This document shows positions 10,526 through 22,862 of a stretch of DNA of 64,000 nt, piece by piece. This DNA comes from Talpa occidentalis (Eukaryota > Chordata > Mammalia > Eulipotyphla > Talpidae). Location: the NCBI RefSeq assembly GCF_014898055.3, contig NW_023601433.1:85631106-85695105 (forward strand), read 5' to 3'. A program made the translations under genes and the position numbers. The notes beneath the pieces are model-generated. The model saw only the letters and a program-made list of their open reading frames with translations, was not told where the DNA came from and ran no database searches. Every line of letters begins with the position of its first letter. The first letter of the stretch is position 1.

Positions 10526-12926
10526 AATTAAAGCTTTAATTATTTAATTTTATTCAATAAAATATTGAATAAAATATTACATCCACTATTAAACAAAAAG
10601 AAGGTAAGTTACACGTGTCTGCTCAAGTGCACCGCCACCACTGTGCCTGGGAGGATAGGAGTTGGGGAGGGTGGATTTCTCTGTGGAGAGGAAGCAAGGT
10701 GTGGAGTAGAAGGGAAACTTGGCCCTTGTGTCCCTTCACCGCTTTGAACCCCGGGAGCTTGGATGCCGTACATTTCAAAAATAAATACTTAACATTTGAA
10801 GAGGAAAATTCAGCGGCCATTGGGGACACCTTACCCCCTTCTTTTCCTGGTGGGGGGTGGGTAAAGGCGTGAGGACAACATATTTCATTCAAGATGATCT
10901 AGCTAGAGCCAAACTGGTTCTATTTTCTCTCTTGATGTCATTCCTCTGTTTAAATCCCTTCAGTGACACACAGCTGAGCATTTGTGCATAAACTCAAAAG
11001 AGGTATTTGTTGAATGAAGGGGTTAATGAATACGTGCGTGAGAACGAGGGCACTGACTGATGCATTGATATGGAAATACATCTGTGTTAAGGGGAAGAAT
11101 ATCAAGTCAAGGATGAGTTCATTTTTCAAAAAATAAGATAGTCACATATGCATAAAGTTACATTGCATATTCGCATACCCATGTATTTATCCATATGTAT
11201 TAACATATACACATACACACACAGGATTATCAGACTGTAAAACTAAATAATACATTGTTTGGTATTTAAACTATTAAGAAAAGGGGAGAGTAATTAAAGG
11301 TAGTAATTTCTTGAGGGAAGTAATGGTCTGTGTTGTGGGAAGAGAGGCCCAGGAGGCTTCTGGGTAAGGCAACCACGTATCTTATCACCCAGTTGCCAAT
11401 CTTTGGGGGCTAGTAGTAATTATGGCAGAAAACAGGTGTAAACCAAAAATGTCCCAGATAAAACAGAACACAGGTTCACACTGCTTTTGAGATCTGATAC
11501 GGTTCTGTTTCATGGCCTGATTGGAGTGGATATCAGGGTTATTTTATCAGTGCTTTTTAAAGTGGACAAACACATCTTCTAAGTATGATACATTTCATAA
11601 GCATTCTTTTCAAGTAATAAGTGAATAAGGTGTGTTCCAGAATCTGTTCAGTTTTTAGTAGCATCTCTGGCATAGATGCAGATGCCAGCTAAATTCAGCA
11701 AAAAAGAATTTATTACAGGGAGCACAGCGAGCTCACACAATTACCAGGAAGGTTGGAGAACCAGGTCTGAAAACAGGCACAAACAGAGGAGGCACACGGC
11801 AGGGACACCGGCCAGAGGCCTGCCGGGCCCAGGCTGCCAAGGACACCTGCTCCTCCCCCGAGCCCTGCCCGCTGCGTCTGGAGCTGCTCCTGCTGACCTC
11901 ACTGCCCTGCTGTCCCTGGACGCTTGCCGGCATTGCTTCAATCCCAGCCCCTGCAATTTCTCAGGGTCCCTGAGGGTTTGCTGACTCCAGGGTTAAAATC
12001 CTTGGTGCGTGCGTCTGAGAGTTCGAGAAGCCCATGAGGAATGCAGCTGAAGTATCTTGCAACCCCTGCTTTATGGGGCTATGCCCTGCCTCCCCGAATG
12101 AGAGCCATAATCTGTGGGTGTCCCGGATTCAAGATGGGGACACAAATACTTGAGGCAAGTGGCCGCATCTAATGAAAACAAAGATTGATTCGCTGCCCTG
12201 CCCACCCAAATCCCCCTCTGTAGATGTCTCTAGACCAGGTAGGTCCCTGAAGGGGCCAGCCAGGGCCACCTGATCCAAAGCTAGACAACCCACACACCCT
12301 CAGTTGCCATTTTTCCATGGAAGTCGAGGCTGGAAGAAATTCCCAGCAGTTCTGTTTATTAAGTAGGTGCGTCCAGACAACTTAATATGTCTTTGTTACC
12401 TAACAACTTAGCGGACAACAGAGGGGAGAAATTGAAAGAATTGTTTTCTTTATTTCATTCTTAAATAACCACAATTGCTATCCAGGGGGACGTGTGTGCC
12501 CGTTGAGCACGGCACAAATTTTCTGAAGCCTGAGCATCAGATTGGACATCACTCATTTCCTGTTTCACACTGACATTCAAGCAGTACTTGCTTTTTACTG
12601 CAGTGGCCCCGGAAAACCAAGCTAGCCAAGACATGATGTTGTGGGAAGGAACATGAGCGATCTCATACTGAAACTTGAACCACCTTGAACCACCTTGACT
12701 TAGCAGCTCAGCAGGCATCTGAGAGATGGCAACTATCACTACGCTTGCCTTGAATGTGTAAACTATCCCCACAGCACCCCTGTGAGGTTGCTGCAGAGGC
12801 TCAGGGTGCCTGGGCTTTGAAAATGCTGCTCTAAAGCATGAACAGAGGCAAAGGCAGCAACTGGTTAACAGTGCAGGAATCGGGTGGGTTGGGTGTTTTC
12901 ATGCTAAGCCATGTTGAAAAAGTAAT
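10526..12926. other. Intergenic, no gene recognised
   Basis: Contains a locally GC-rich block at 11780-11960 with overlapping frames on both strands (102, 66 and 71 codons) and no recognisable product. A 10-bp triplicated CTTGAACCAC unit lies near 12674-12699. Confidence 0.55.
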
Positions 12927-12942
12927 CAAAGAAAACCTGTTT

Positions 12943-13209
12943 TTTTTAAAGATTTATTTATTTATGCATATAAGAGCTGTGGTACAGGCCAGAGATGCAG
13001 GGGGTAGAGGATTCACCAGAGACAGAGTGGGGAACAGAACACGCGGATTAACTGAAATACACTGCTGAGGGGAGCAGTGGGGAGACAGGAGAGGTCTGCT
13101 GCACCATGTGGGTTGCTCCCTGGCCGGCCGGGAATCGAACTTGTGCTACACAGGCTGCGGACTGCTTCATGGTGCGGTGCTTAACCCCTTGAGCCATCAG
13201 GGAGGGCCC
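12943..13209 (-). mobile_element. tRNA-derived SINE
   Basis: Antisense full-length copy with a perfect 16-bp target duplication caaagaaaacctgttt (12927-12942 and 13210-13225). Confidence 0.93.
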
Positions 13210-13499
13210 CAAAGAAAACCTGTTTGCAGAGGGAAGAGGAAGAATAGAAATATAGACAAGCTAAGAGGCCCCAGAGGAGCAAAATGGAGAGAGCAACAGC
13301 CTGATGCAGTGCTGCCCGCGATTAGACCCTGGATGTCCCAGAATCCACATCTGATGTTGAAATCCTGATCTGTTGCTCCACATCAGCCCTGCCCACCGTC
13401 TTTCCTCCTTTCCAGGAAGAGAGGCAGCTCCAGCCTTCCAAACGCTCAGGCCAAAACTTTGGATCAGCCTCCACTCTCGTTCTCTCACTTCCCACGCCC

Positions 13500-14060
13500 A
13501 GTTCCTTAGCAAATGAATCTGACCACGTCTCCCTATCTCTGTGCTACTGGTCCATCAACACCACTATCGCCAACACCTGACTAGGACTGTGGCCTCCTCA
13601 CTGATATCCCTGCTTCTCCCTGATCTACTCAGCAGACCAGCAGTCAGAAGGATCCCCCTACAATGTTAGTTCTGGCCTGTAAACCTTCTGATAGACCTCA
13701 TCTCACTCAGAAGCAAAGCCCTTAACATGGCCACAAAACCCTCTGACCACATCGCCCATGGCTCTTGCTCTCATTAACTTCATTGTAGCTGCACCAGCCC
13801 CCTTGCTGCTCCTCAAATGTGCCATGCACCACCTGCCTCAGGGCCTTTGCACGGCTGCTCCCACTGCCCAGAACATTGCCCTGGAGTATCCTCATGGCTC
13901 ACACACTCATTTCCATCATCCTTGCTTCCCTTTGCCAAATCACTTGCCAGGGAGACCTTTCCTTACACCCTTTATAAAACAGAGGCACCCCCTCCTCTCA
14001 GTCCTTCCTGTCCCCTCAGCTTGGGGACAGTCACTGAGCTGTAGGGCTTCACGCTGACTC
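13500..14060 (+). repeat. L2 LINE remnant
   Basis: Recognised by the L2 3'-region signature CCTCAGGGCCTTTGCACGG followed by CTGCCCAGAACATTGCCCTG and the upstream ccttctgatagacctcatctc / cacatcgcccatggctc region. No intact frame. Confidence 0.75.
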
Positions 14061-15104
14061 AAATGAGCTCATACAGGCACTGAGGGTAAAGTAACTTCTT
14101 TGCTTTAAAGCTGAACTCCTCAAATTACCCAAATGGGCAACTTGGACCATGCTCCCCACATAACTATGCTTCTTTCCCCTCCTCTGCTCAGAAACTATAA
14201 TTCACTGGTGTCTAGAACTGCCTGGAAATCCTGAGTTAGACTGCACAGGTAAATCTACATTCCAGGTTCCTGCCGATCCAGTCACAACTGGGAATGTCAG
14301 GCCTGGACTCAGTGTTCACTCTGCTCTGCCTGTCCAGTCACTGCTCAGGATTGCAGGGAGTGAGACTGGCCCAAGGAAGATTTTCCTTCAGTCCAGGGGC
14401 TGTCAGGGAAATTCAGGGCACAGGCGGTCCAGGCCATGAGCAAGAACACGGCTCAGACCCTGAGTGCCACTGGATACCTAACTTTTCTAGCTTAGAACTG
14501 TGGTATGTGGGCCATTTATACTGTTATCCCAGACTGTGCCGACATTCCAGATGGGTTCTAGATGCCAGAACAGGAGTGGGAATGTATTTGGCAAACCCTC
14601 ACCGTGATGACCCCCTTCAGCCCACGACAGACATCAATAATGGATCCCAGCATTCTTTCTTCCTGAGATGTGGCCTCACAGCTCCATTTCACAAAGCACT
14701 CTGGGAAGTGAATTGCCCTCAGGCATGGGGGTGCCAGGGGAGTTCCTACCCTGTTCTAGCACTTTCTTCATGGCCGTCTGCTCTGCACCCCACAGCATTC
14801 ATCAAAAGCTCTCATTCTTGTCTGAAAACTTTTTTTTTCTCCTGTTAGAAAGAAACCACAGATGCTAAATGTTTGTAGAAAGTAGATAAACACGCTGTCT
14901 TTGGCACTTCTCAGAAAGTTCTGGTTCTAGGGAGAAAAGAAAAAAAGAAAGAAAGAATTCATTTGGGGAAGAATTGCTTATATCAAAAACATTTTTTAAA
15001 GCCCACTCTTTCCTCTCAGGCGATGTTTTGCACTAAGGCCTAACATTCTGACTCCCAGGGGTTTCTCGGCAGAAGAGAAAATCCTGGCAACGCCTTTGTG
15101 TTTG
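14061..15104. other. Intergenic, no gene recognised
   Basis: Contains a 184-codon plus-strand frame (14294-14848) with no domain, repeat unit or splice context that supports a gene. Confidence 0.55.
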
Positions 15105-15570
15105 GCGGTTTGTTTTCTTTCTCTTTGTGAATTTGTTTCTTTGCCTTTTTCTTTCCATTTCTCTCCTTTGTCTCTATTCTCTGCTCTGAATGTGTTTCTG
15201 TCTGTCTCAGTCTCTTCCTCGGTCACTCTGTTGCTCACTGGGTTCCTCGTCCACGTCTATGTGAATCTCTCTCTCGGAAGATGGATGCGTGTGTGTCTGT
15301 GTGCCTGTCTCTGTTCTTTGTCTCTTGCCCTCAAATTTTGTCCATTTTTCTCTAAATGAGTCTCTAGCTCCTGTGTCTTTGTTTCTATGTTGTGTCTCTG
15401 TGAATTTTTTTCTTTCTTTCAACATCTCATTATCTTTGTCTATTTGTATGTCTGTCTCTCCAGCACCTGCTGTCTGTCTGTCTCTGTCTGTCTGTCTCTG
15501 TCTGTGTCTCCAACTGAATGTCTCTATGTCTCTTTCCTTCTCTGTCTTTGAATCTCTCCCTGTGCCTTTC
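15105..15570. repeat. TCTG/TCTC pyrimidine-rich tract
   Basis: About 460 bases of degenerate TCTG, TCTC and TCTTT units, with the purest part at 15465-15515. The low stop-codon density gives long open frames on both strands (131 codons minus, 117 codons plus), which are artefacts. Confidence 0.85.
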
Positions 15571-16469
15571 CCCTCCTCCCTTGGCTCCCAAGACACCACC
15601 ATTTCTCTTTTTCCCTCCCCCTTTCATCCTCTAGAGCCCTGAGGATGGGCCCAGACAGTGAATCGAAAATTAATAGTCACCCAGAGGTTTCCAGGTCGCC
15701 AGATGCGCAACACATTTCAACAGAACAGCTGGAAAATTTACCCCCCTGCCACGTGATCATCCCCTGCCCGGGTCTCAGCACATTTATGTGAGTGCACACA
15801 CGGTGCAGCCCACGTTCTGCCTGAGACCATGTGCACGAGTCCCTGTGTCCTCAAGGGCCCCCCCACCCACCCATGTCCCCGCCACGTGCTGTCTGGCACT
15901 GCTTAAGCTTCTCCAAGCTACTCCCCACCTGCGCCCTGTGAGCTCCGTGGTGCTTTCATGAGCAATGTGCTGGGAAAGATAAACTAGAATGAGCTAAGAC
16001 CATCTAACGGAGCCCTGGAGGCTGCTGCAAAGAAACCCTCCAAGTCAGAGCACCGGTTGTTGTTGGCCCCATTTTACAGATGAAAAAAATTATAGGCAAA
16101 CTCCGAAGGTTCTTGTCCAGGGCCCTCAGCAACTGGCGTGCTAAGCAACCAGCATCACCCACCAAGAGAGCAGGAAGAGACCTACAAGTGGGGTGGAGCC
16201 ACATGGCCAAGTAGACAGCACTCTAGAAGGTGGCCCTGAGTTCAAATCCCACCCCGGGAATTATCCAAGCGCGCACTCCAAAGATGCTGTTGTTGTTCTG
16301 TTCACATTAGTGTGAAAGCCAGGCTCAGTTCACACACACTAGTTCATGGCAGGTCCGGCCTAGTTCCCAGTTCTCACACCAGTGAGATGTCACCAAGAGC
16401 GTTTCCTGCCACCTTCACCACCAACAATCACACTGACATTTCCTGGGCCCTTGCTGTGCTCCGGACGCC

Positions 16470-16595
16470 ATCACAGCAGCCAGACAGCCTCATTTCATCC
16501 TCAGAACGGCCCTGTGCTTTAGGACGCACTATTATCCCGCTTTTATGGATGAAGAAAACTGAGATCCAGAGAGCAAAAGAAACACGCTAGAAAAT
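16470..16595 (-). repeat. MIR fragment
   Basis: TTATCCCGCTTTTATGGATG, AAGAAAACTGAGATCCAGAG is complement-strand MIR core. A smaller piece of the same kind lies at 16065-16110. Confidence 0.65.
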
Positions 16596-16684
16596 GTCGG
16601 GGCCACGGTGCAGATGCAGGCGGCTGGCCCCCTAAACTTGCCCAGTTTTCAATTCAAGGTCTTGGGAGTTTACCTCCAAATCAT

Positions 16685-16720
16685 GGTTCTGTCTCTCTGT
16701 CTCTGTCTCTCTCTCTCAAC
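16685..16720. repeat. TCTG/TC simple repeat
   Basis: CTGTCTCTCTGTCTCTGTCT followed by CTCTCTCTC. Confidence 0.88.
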
Positions 16721-17464
16721 TTTGACTGATACAAGCAATACATGAATGCCAGTCTCGATGAAAAATTACATTCTTGAAAAAACATTGGGGACATTACTGA
16801 TAAAACTAACGTCAGCTTTGACATGGTCCCTCATTTCCACTGTTCACAAGTTGGTGAAAATCCCTCCAGACTTTCCCTGCCCTGTGCATTTACATACACT
16901 TTACAGCTACTTTGCAGACCCTTCCCTCTGGGCCTTTGAAAACAGCCAGCCCAGGACTGAGAGAGGCAGGTGAGGCTGGGGATGGTGTCACTTTCTGTTT
17001 TCCCCAGATCAGTTACCCAGAAATACCCTAAAAGCTCCCAGCTGGTAACCATGGCAAAGGGGCCAGAGATCTGGGTTGTAATCATGTTTATGTGGTTATC
17101 CACAGAGACAAAAGCAGAGGAGAGGGGTTACCTCTTCACACGGCAGCCACTCCCCACACGTGACTCTGCGCCCCTGATCTGTGGCTGGTATAAACTGAGT
17201 GCAGTCCTGTGAAAGACACCCCGATCTTGAAGCCTTAATGCATGAAAGAAGAGTTTTATTACATGTTGAAGTGATGATAATTTGGATATATTGGGTTCAA
17301 TGAAATGTTATTAAAACTAACTTCACCTGTTCTTGTCACTAATGTGGCCGCTGGAAAAATTTGAATTCTCTATGGGACTCATATTCTATTTTGAGTGGAT
17401 AGCATTGTTCTAAATAGTTGCTGAAAACACACACTAGTGCTTTTAATTCACTGGGACCAGGAAT

Positions 17465-17690
17465 ATCAGTGCAATGGTATGCCACACTCGTGAGCCAGGC
17501 AGCAAGCTGAACACTTTCCTTCTGTCACCTCTCCACCCTTCACCAAGTGGCACGAGGTCAGCGCTATTTTCTGACCCCCATCTCACCAAGGAGGAAGCTC
17601 AGAGAGGCAAAGTCATCTGCCCAAATCACACAGCCCAGAAGCTGCAGCGTGGTGACCCAGACACATTAACCATGGCTTCACCCTGCACAG
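17465..17690 (-). repeat. MIR
   Basis: Complement-strand MIR: CTCACCAAGGAGGAAGCTCA, GAGAGGCAAAGTCATCTGCC, CAAATCACACAGCCCAGAAG. Confidence 0.72.
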
Positions 17691-18164
17691 TGATGGAACA
17701 AGAAGGCTGCTCACAGAGACCTCGTCAATGACCAGGGTGGTCAAAAGGAAGCCTCTGGAAAGTTTGTTGGTGTTGAGGCAAAAGGCCAAAGTTCCAGGCC
17801 CATCTCATGAACAGCCTTCTCTAACTTGGGGGCAGAGAAGCCAGCAAGACCTCCCCCATACCCCTTTTTTTGCCCTACCGATAGCAAGGCTCAGCCCATG
17901 CTCTGCACTCTTATGAAGCACATATTTAAGGATAGTGGTTTGATTTAATAACCGGTATGGGATGCCTGTAGGCTTGGTAAGGTCCTTCTAGAAACTTGTT
18001 CCCCAATATCTGATTCCTTTCTTACTTACTAATAAAGCCTGTTGAAAGCCTTCAGATGGCCATTAGTCCACTTCATTGCAGTGCCACTGTGATGGGCTAT
18101 GACCAAGCCTTCCATGTAAGCGAAATGGTGTTCTAGGAAATGACCTTAAAAGTACAGGACATTT

Positions 18165-18434
18165 AGGGCCTCCCTGGTGGCGCACAGGATTAAGTCGCAG
18201 CACTATGAAGCTATCCACAGCCACTGCAGCATGAGTTTGATCCCCTGCCAGGGAGCTGACCCACAGCAGACCTCTCCTGTCTCATGTGCTGCTCCCCTCA
18301 GCAGTGTATTTCAGTAAAGCCACCTGTTCTGCTCCCTACTCTGTCTCTGGTGAATCCTCTCACCCCCCCACCCACGCATCTCTGGCCTGTACCCCAGTTC
18401 TTGTATGCATAAATAAATAAATCTTAAAAAAAAA
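18165..18434 (+). mobile_element. tRNA-derived SINE
   Basis: Sense copy, head aGGGCCTCCCTGGTGGCGCA, tail TATGCATAAATAAATAAATC and A-run. The target duplication agtacaggacattt / agtaagggacattt matches at 12 of 14 bases. Confidence 0.92.
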
Positions 18435-18739
18435 AGTAAGGGACATTTCCCCTTCATAAGCTCTCCATGGTTGGAATGCAGACATGATGGCAGGTGCTAT
18501 TGCAGCCATTTTGTATCATGCGAAGGCAGGTGTAGAGCTTCAAGGGTTAATAACTCAAGACCACAAAGCACCACTGAGATATGCTCTGAGGAGTTATCTT
18601 AGTGGTTCAGCAAGTGATCCTATGGATTGGAGTCAAGGTCGACCTCAGTCTTCATATGTGGCAAATCAGTTGATGATGCTAATGAATGGGATAAAATAAT
18701 AATAAAGAAGTGTTCTTGCAAAGCTAAAACAAGACACAG

Positions 18740-19016
18740 GGCCTCCCTCTCCTGTGGCAAAAGGGGCTGAGACGCAACCTATGAAGCTATCCACAGCCAC
18801 TGCAGCACAAGTTCGATTCCCGGCCAGGGAGCTGCCCACACGGCGAAGCAGACCTCTCCTGATTCTCCCGCTGCTCCCCTAAGCAGTGTATTTTCAGTCA
18901 GTCCGCCTGTTCTGTTCCCCACTCCATCTCTGGTGAATCCTCTCACCCCCCGCACCTCTGGCCTGTACCCCAGTTCTTGTATGCATAAATAAATAAATAA
19001 ATCTTAAAAAAAAAAC
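18740..19016 (+). mobile_element. tRNA-derived SINE
   Basis: Sense copy only about 300 bp downstream of the previous one, with decayed A box region (CTCTCCTGTGGC). Target duplication caagacacag at 18730-18739 and 19017-19026. Confidence 0.92.
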
Positions 19017-19072
19017 CAAGACACAGTTCTTAATGCTGCCTGCCCTCACAGAAGTGCACAAGATATGCTTAA

Positions 19073-19118
19073 CTATTATTATTATCATTATCATTATTAT
19101 TATCATCATTATCATTTT
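19073..19118. repeat. ATT/ATC trinucleotide repeat
   Basis: TTATTATTATTATCATTATC-type run, interrupted. Confidence 0.9.
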
Positions 19119-20620
19119 CTCGTGCTCTGTTTGACTGGCCTGGCTGGTCTTCTAGGCCACCTGCTCCTGATATGCCTTCCCCAGGTGCCCAAGGGGAACT
19201 GAAAGCAGCAACGGCTCATTCCATTCTGCCCAGATGGTACAAGACCCTGCAGAAGGAGCTTTCAAAAGCTCTGATGTTTCACAAATGAAGTCAAATCTAT
19301 CCCAGTACCCCAGACTCCAAAGCTCTTGTGACTGAATGTGACTTTTTGAGGGGTCTTCCTTGGGGAGGGTGGGGCTATGTTTTAAGTGCAGATGGGAGAG
19401 AGGTAAATATTTGTGACCCAGAGGGCAGACACGGGAGAGTGTGGTGTTGTTCCCAGTTGTTATCTCTTTCCCCCTTTCCTGGTAAAGGGCTGAACCGTCC
19501 CTGCCCCCGTGGAATTGGCCATGGGATGTGGTTTGGGGAATAGGAGGTGAGCAGGAAGGACACAGATCACATGCTAGCAGGAGCTTGAAAAGACAGGTGG
19601 GGCTCCTCCCGCCTTCTTGCACTTTCCCCTGCCACAAGAATGGACTCGTCCTACAGGGCCCAGATGGGGAAGGCCTGTGAAGCAGGCCGGGCAGAAACAC
19701 AGTTGCGGTCACAGCTGTCAACAAGAGCAAGACACCCACGTGTCCCAGGCCCTGAAATGAGGGTTGTTTGTTATGCAGCAAAGCCAGTGTACCCATCCAC
19801 CCCCCGCTGCTGCGAAAGGCGGAGGCCTGTAGAGAAGGCAAACCTTGGCTCAAGCCCCAGTTCCGCGAAGGGGCTGATGCCCGGTGACCCTGAGCCAACC
19901 ACCTCGCGTCCTGCCCTCCTTTGTGAAATGGGGACGATAACAGGGCGGAAACCTGACAGGGTCAGAATTAGATTAGATGTTCATAAAGGGCTGGGGGTTG
20001 AGCTCCTCTCTGTTACGAGAAGAGAGCAAAGTCTGAGGTGCAGCATTTTCTCTTCAGAGAAGGATCGATTCAGCTGATGTTGCAGATCCCAGGCCTGATG
20101 AGGCCTGATCCTAGGCCTCCTCAGACCCAGAGGGTAACCCCTCTGAGGTAGGCTCTGGCCAGGTACTGTTAAATAACTGATACAAACACATGCAAAAGTA
20201 GCCTGACACGAATCCACCACAGCCTCCCAAGTGGCCTGCAATTCTGCCTTCCCCTTCCCAAACTCCAGCCTGTGACAAACACCCTCCTCCACCAAAAACC
20301 CACAAGACAGAAAACCCACAGCTTGAAGTGCTCTGATGTGAACTCTGAGAATTCTCGAGTGACAAATTCATTGTGCTGATCTTCACAAGAGATGTCCTTC
20401 CTGTTAGGCTGCTTGGAAAAAGAAATGGGACCACTCTTTAGAGGGTGCCTGCTCTTGGCCAGACTGGATGACCTTGAACTTGCAGGCAAGTCTGAGTGAT
20501 GTGGCAGAGGCCCGTGAAGAGCCCCATGCACGTATGACTTCATGCAGTGGGCATCCTCTGCACGCTTCACCTGCACATGGAGGCTGGCATGGCCTGGTCC
20601 TGTTTAGGCGACGTGCAGGT
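19119..20620. other. Unique intergenic DNA with a long minus-strand frame
   Basis: Repeat-poor stretch between two SINE clusters. The 248-codon minus-strand frame 19152-19898 (starts MAQGHRASAPSRNWG, ends AYQEQVA) has no domain I recognise. Its composition is ordinary for GC-balanced DNA, so it is recorded here and not called a CDS. Confidence 0.5.
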
Positions 20621-20634
20621 TTCTCTCAGTGCTT

Positions 20635-20908
20635 TTTTTTTTTTTTTTAAAGATTTATTTATTTATGCATACAAGAACTGGGGTGTAGGCCAGAAGTGTG
20701 GGGAGTGAGAGGATTCACCAGAAACAGAGTGGGGGGCAGAATAGGCGGACTGACTGAGACACATTGCTGAGGGGGGCAGCAGGTGATACAGGAGAGGTCT
20801 GCTGCACCATGTGGGTCAACTCCCTGGCTGGCTGGGGATCTAACTTGTGCTGCAGTGTCTAGCAATAGCTTGATAGTACTGTCTTTAACCCCTGCACCAC
20901 CAGGGAGG
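20635..20908 (-). mobile_element. tRNA-derived SINE
   Basis: Antisense copy beginning with a long T-run. Perfect 12-bp duplication ctctcagtgctt at 20623-20634 and 20909-20920. Confidence 0.92.
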
Positions 20909-21131
20909 CTCTCAGTGCTTGTTTTGTTTACAAGTACAGGCAATGCTGGTATTTACCTGTCGGGTTAGGACTTTAGAGTCTGACTTAATCTGAGTTTCCA
21001 CCAACACAGTCTCAGAGACAAGGATTCTGCTGCAAAGTGATTATCAGATAAGGGATTCCAGGAAATCTAGAAGGAAGGGAATAGGGCAGGGATATTGGGA
21101 AGGAAGGGAGTTAATAAGAGGGTATCTTCCT

Positions 21132-21416
21132 GGGCCTCCCTGGTGGTGCAAGGGGTTAAGCACCACACTATGAAGCAATCCACAGCCTCTGAAGCACAAG
21201 TTCAATCCCTTGCCGGCCAAGGAGCAACCCACATGGTGCAGCAGACCTCTCCTGTCTCACCCACTGCTCCCCTCAGCAGTGTGTTTAGTCATTCTGCCTG
21301 TTCTGTTCCCCACTCTGTCTCTGGTGAATCCTCTCACCCCCCCTCCCCCACCCCGCATCTCTGGCCTCTACCTCAGCTCTTGTATGCATAAATAAATAAT
21401 TTTTTTTTTTAAAAAA
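21132..21416 (+). mobile_element. tRNA-derived SINE
   Basis: Sense copy in opposite orientation to the one 220 bp upstream. Target duplication agggtatcttc-like at about 21119-21129 and 21417-21427. It ends in a mixed T-run/A-run. Confidence 0.92.
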
Positions 21417-21839
21417 AGGGTATCTTCTATGGAGCAAATGACCACTATGGGCAGCTGGGGCTCACTTCTGTTGGGGTGGGGGGCTCTGGGGGCCACAAAG
21501 AACATGACTCAGAGTTGTCCCATCTGAGGAGGGAGCTGGGGTATTGATCCACCAACTCCTCTCAGTCCCCCATTGAGGGATGCTCCCAGGGGACTCGCTA
21601 GCGCTTCTCATTGGCCCCCACACATGCCAAACAAGCCCTGGTGGACACAGCCAAGTTCAGGGGCTGGAAGGTGCTTGGTTGCAAAATATAAGGAGTTTCT
21701 CACTCACTCTTGGGGATGTGCAAGTGTAGGGTGGGAGGTCTGAACCCCCAGAGCATTGGAACAAAAAGGTGGGGTGCTTACAGGTTGGGGGGGGCTGGCA
21801 ACATCTGCTATAGGCTCTGTGGCCAGGTTGCCAGGGTAC

Positions 21840-22025
21840 ACATCCCAGTTGAGTCACTCAACGGCTACTTAACTTCTCTGTGACTCAGCTTCCACATCTG
21901 TAAACTGGAATAATTATAGCACTTACTTGAGAGGACTATTTGTGAGGATTATACAGGATGATTCACATGAAACATTTAAACAAAGCCGGGCACAAAATAA
22001 GCCTCCCCTGAGTGTTAGCTCTGAT
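21840..22025 (+). repeat. MIR
   Basis: MIR core: ACTTCTCTGTGACTCAGCTT, then CATCTGTAAACTGGAATAAT and GTGAGGATTATACAGG. A second partial MIR follows at about 22100-22195 (CACTGAACCTCTCTGTGCCT). Confidence 0.82.
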
Positions 22026-22199
22026 GACTTTGCAACGAAGTGCATAACCCACTGACCCGGATGGAGTTTCTGGAGATTAAGGCAGCAAGATCACCTGATA
22101 GCTAAGAAGAGGGCTTTGGAGTCAGGCAGGTGAGCGTTTTCAAGTACTCCATGTGCCACTGAACCTCTCTGTGCCTCAGGTCCCTGATAGTTGAAGTCA

Positions 22200-22808
22200 T
22201 TATTATTTAATAAGATTCTTTACCAGAAATTTTAAAAATTTTAATTAAAAAATTTTAAATAAGTGAAAGGATGCATACCAGCAACTTCTCCCAGCACCCT
22301 GCTTGAAGCCAAGTGTGCAAGCCATCTTAGCGCTGGTTGTGACACACTCAGTTTCTCATCAAGAGCTGGCAGTTGCCACTGTGTTGGAACAGCCAGGAAG
22401 ACATAACTCACTCAGCAATATTGACCACACACACCTGCAAGTCACAAAAGGCTAAAATGGGAAGTGAGGGTCATTAACAAGAAGTGTTTGCACTCTGCCC
22501 TGACCCACTTGGCAGCCTGGAATTCTTTCAACCCTCTCTCAACGGAATCACACACTCACCACCCCCCTCAATTTGTTCCTTCCTAGAGTGGGCAGAACAA
22601 ACTTTCCAGCAGCCTGGAGATGGTAAGCAAATGCAAAAGAAGGCAGAGGGAAAAGCTGGGCAAACTGGGTCTCTGATGATTTTGTGGCTCTTCCACCCAC
22701 ACAAGCCCTGAGCTGTGTGCCCATGAACTTGTCCAATGTGAGAGAAAAACAAACCAAGTGTGCCAGAGTTTCTCTTATTCACAGTAAATAGGTGTAGCCA
22801 TTCTTTCT

Positions 22809-22862
<54 letters not shown>

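Larger units (their letters stand above)
15571..18150. other. Intergenic, MIR fragments only
   Basis: Apart from the listed MIR pieces and a TC repeat I see nothing recognisable. Confidence 0.55.

Noticed and set aside
15207..15642. Coding genes in the 15.1-15.6 kb region
   Set aside because: Overlapping frames on both strands are explained by low-complexity TCTG/TCTC repeat.
21095..21395. Protein-coding frames such as 98 codons at 21095 and similar ones at 1735, 3841, 26248 and 53461
   Set aside because: All are translations of SINE copies and share the same peptide segments.
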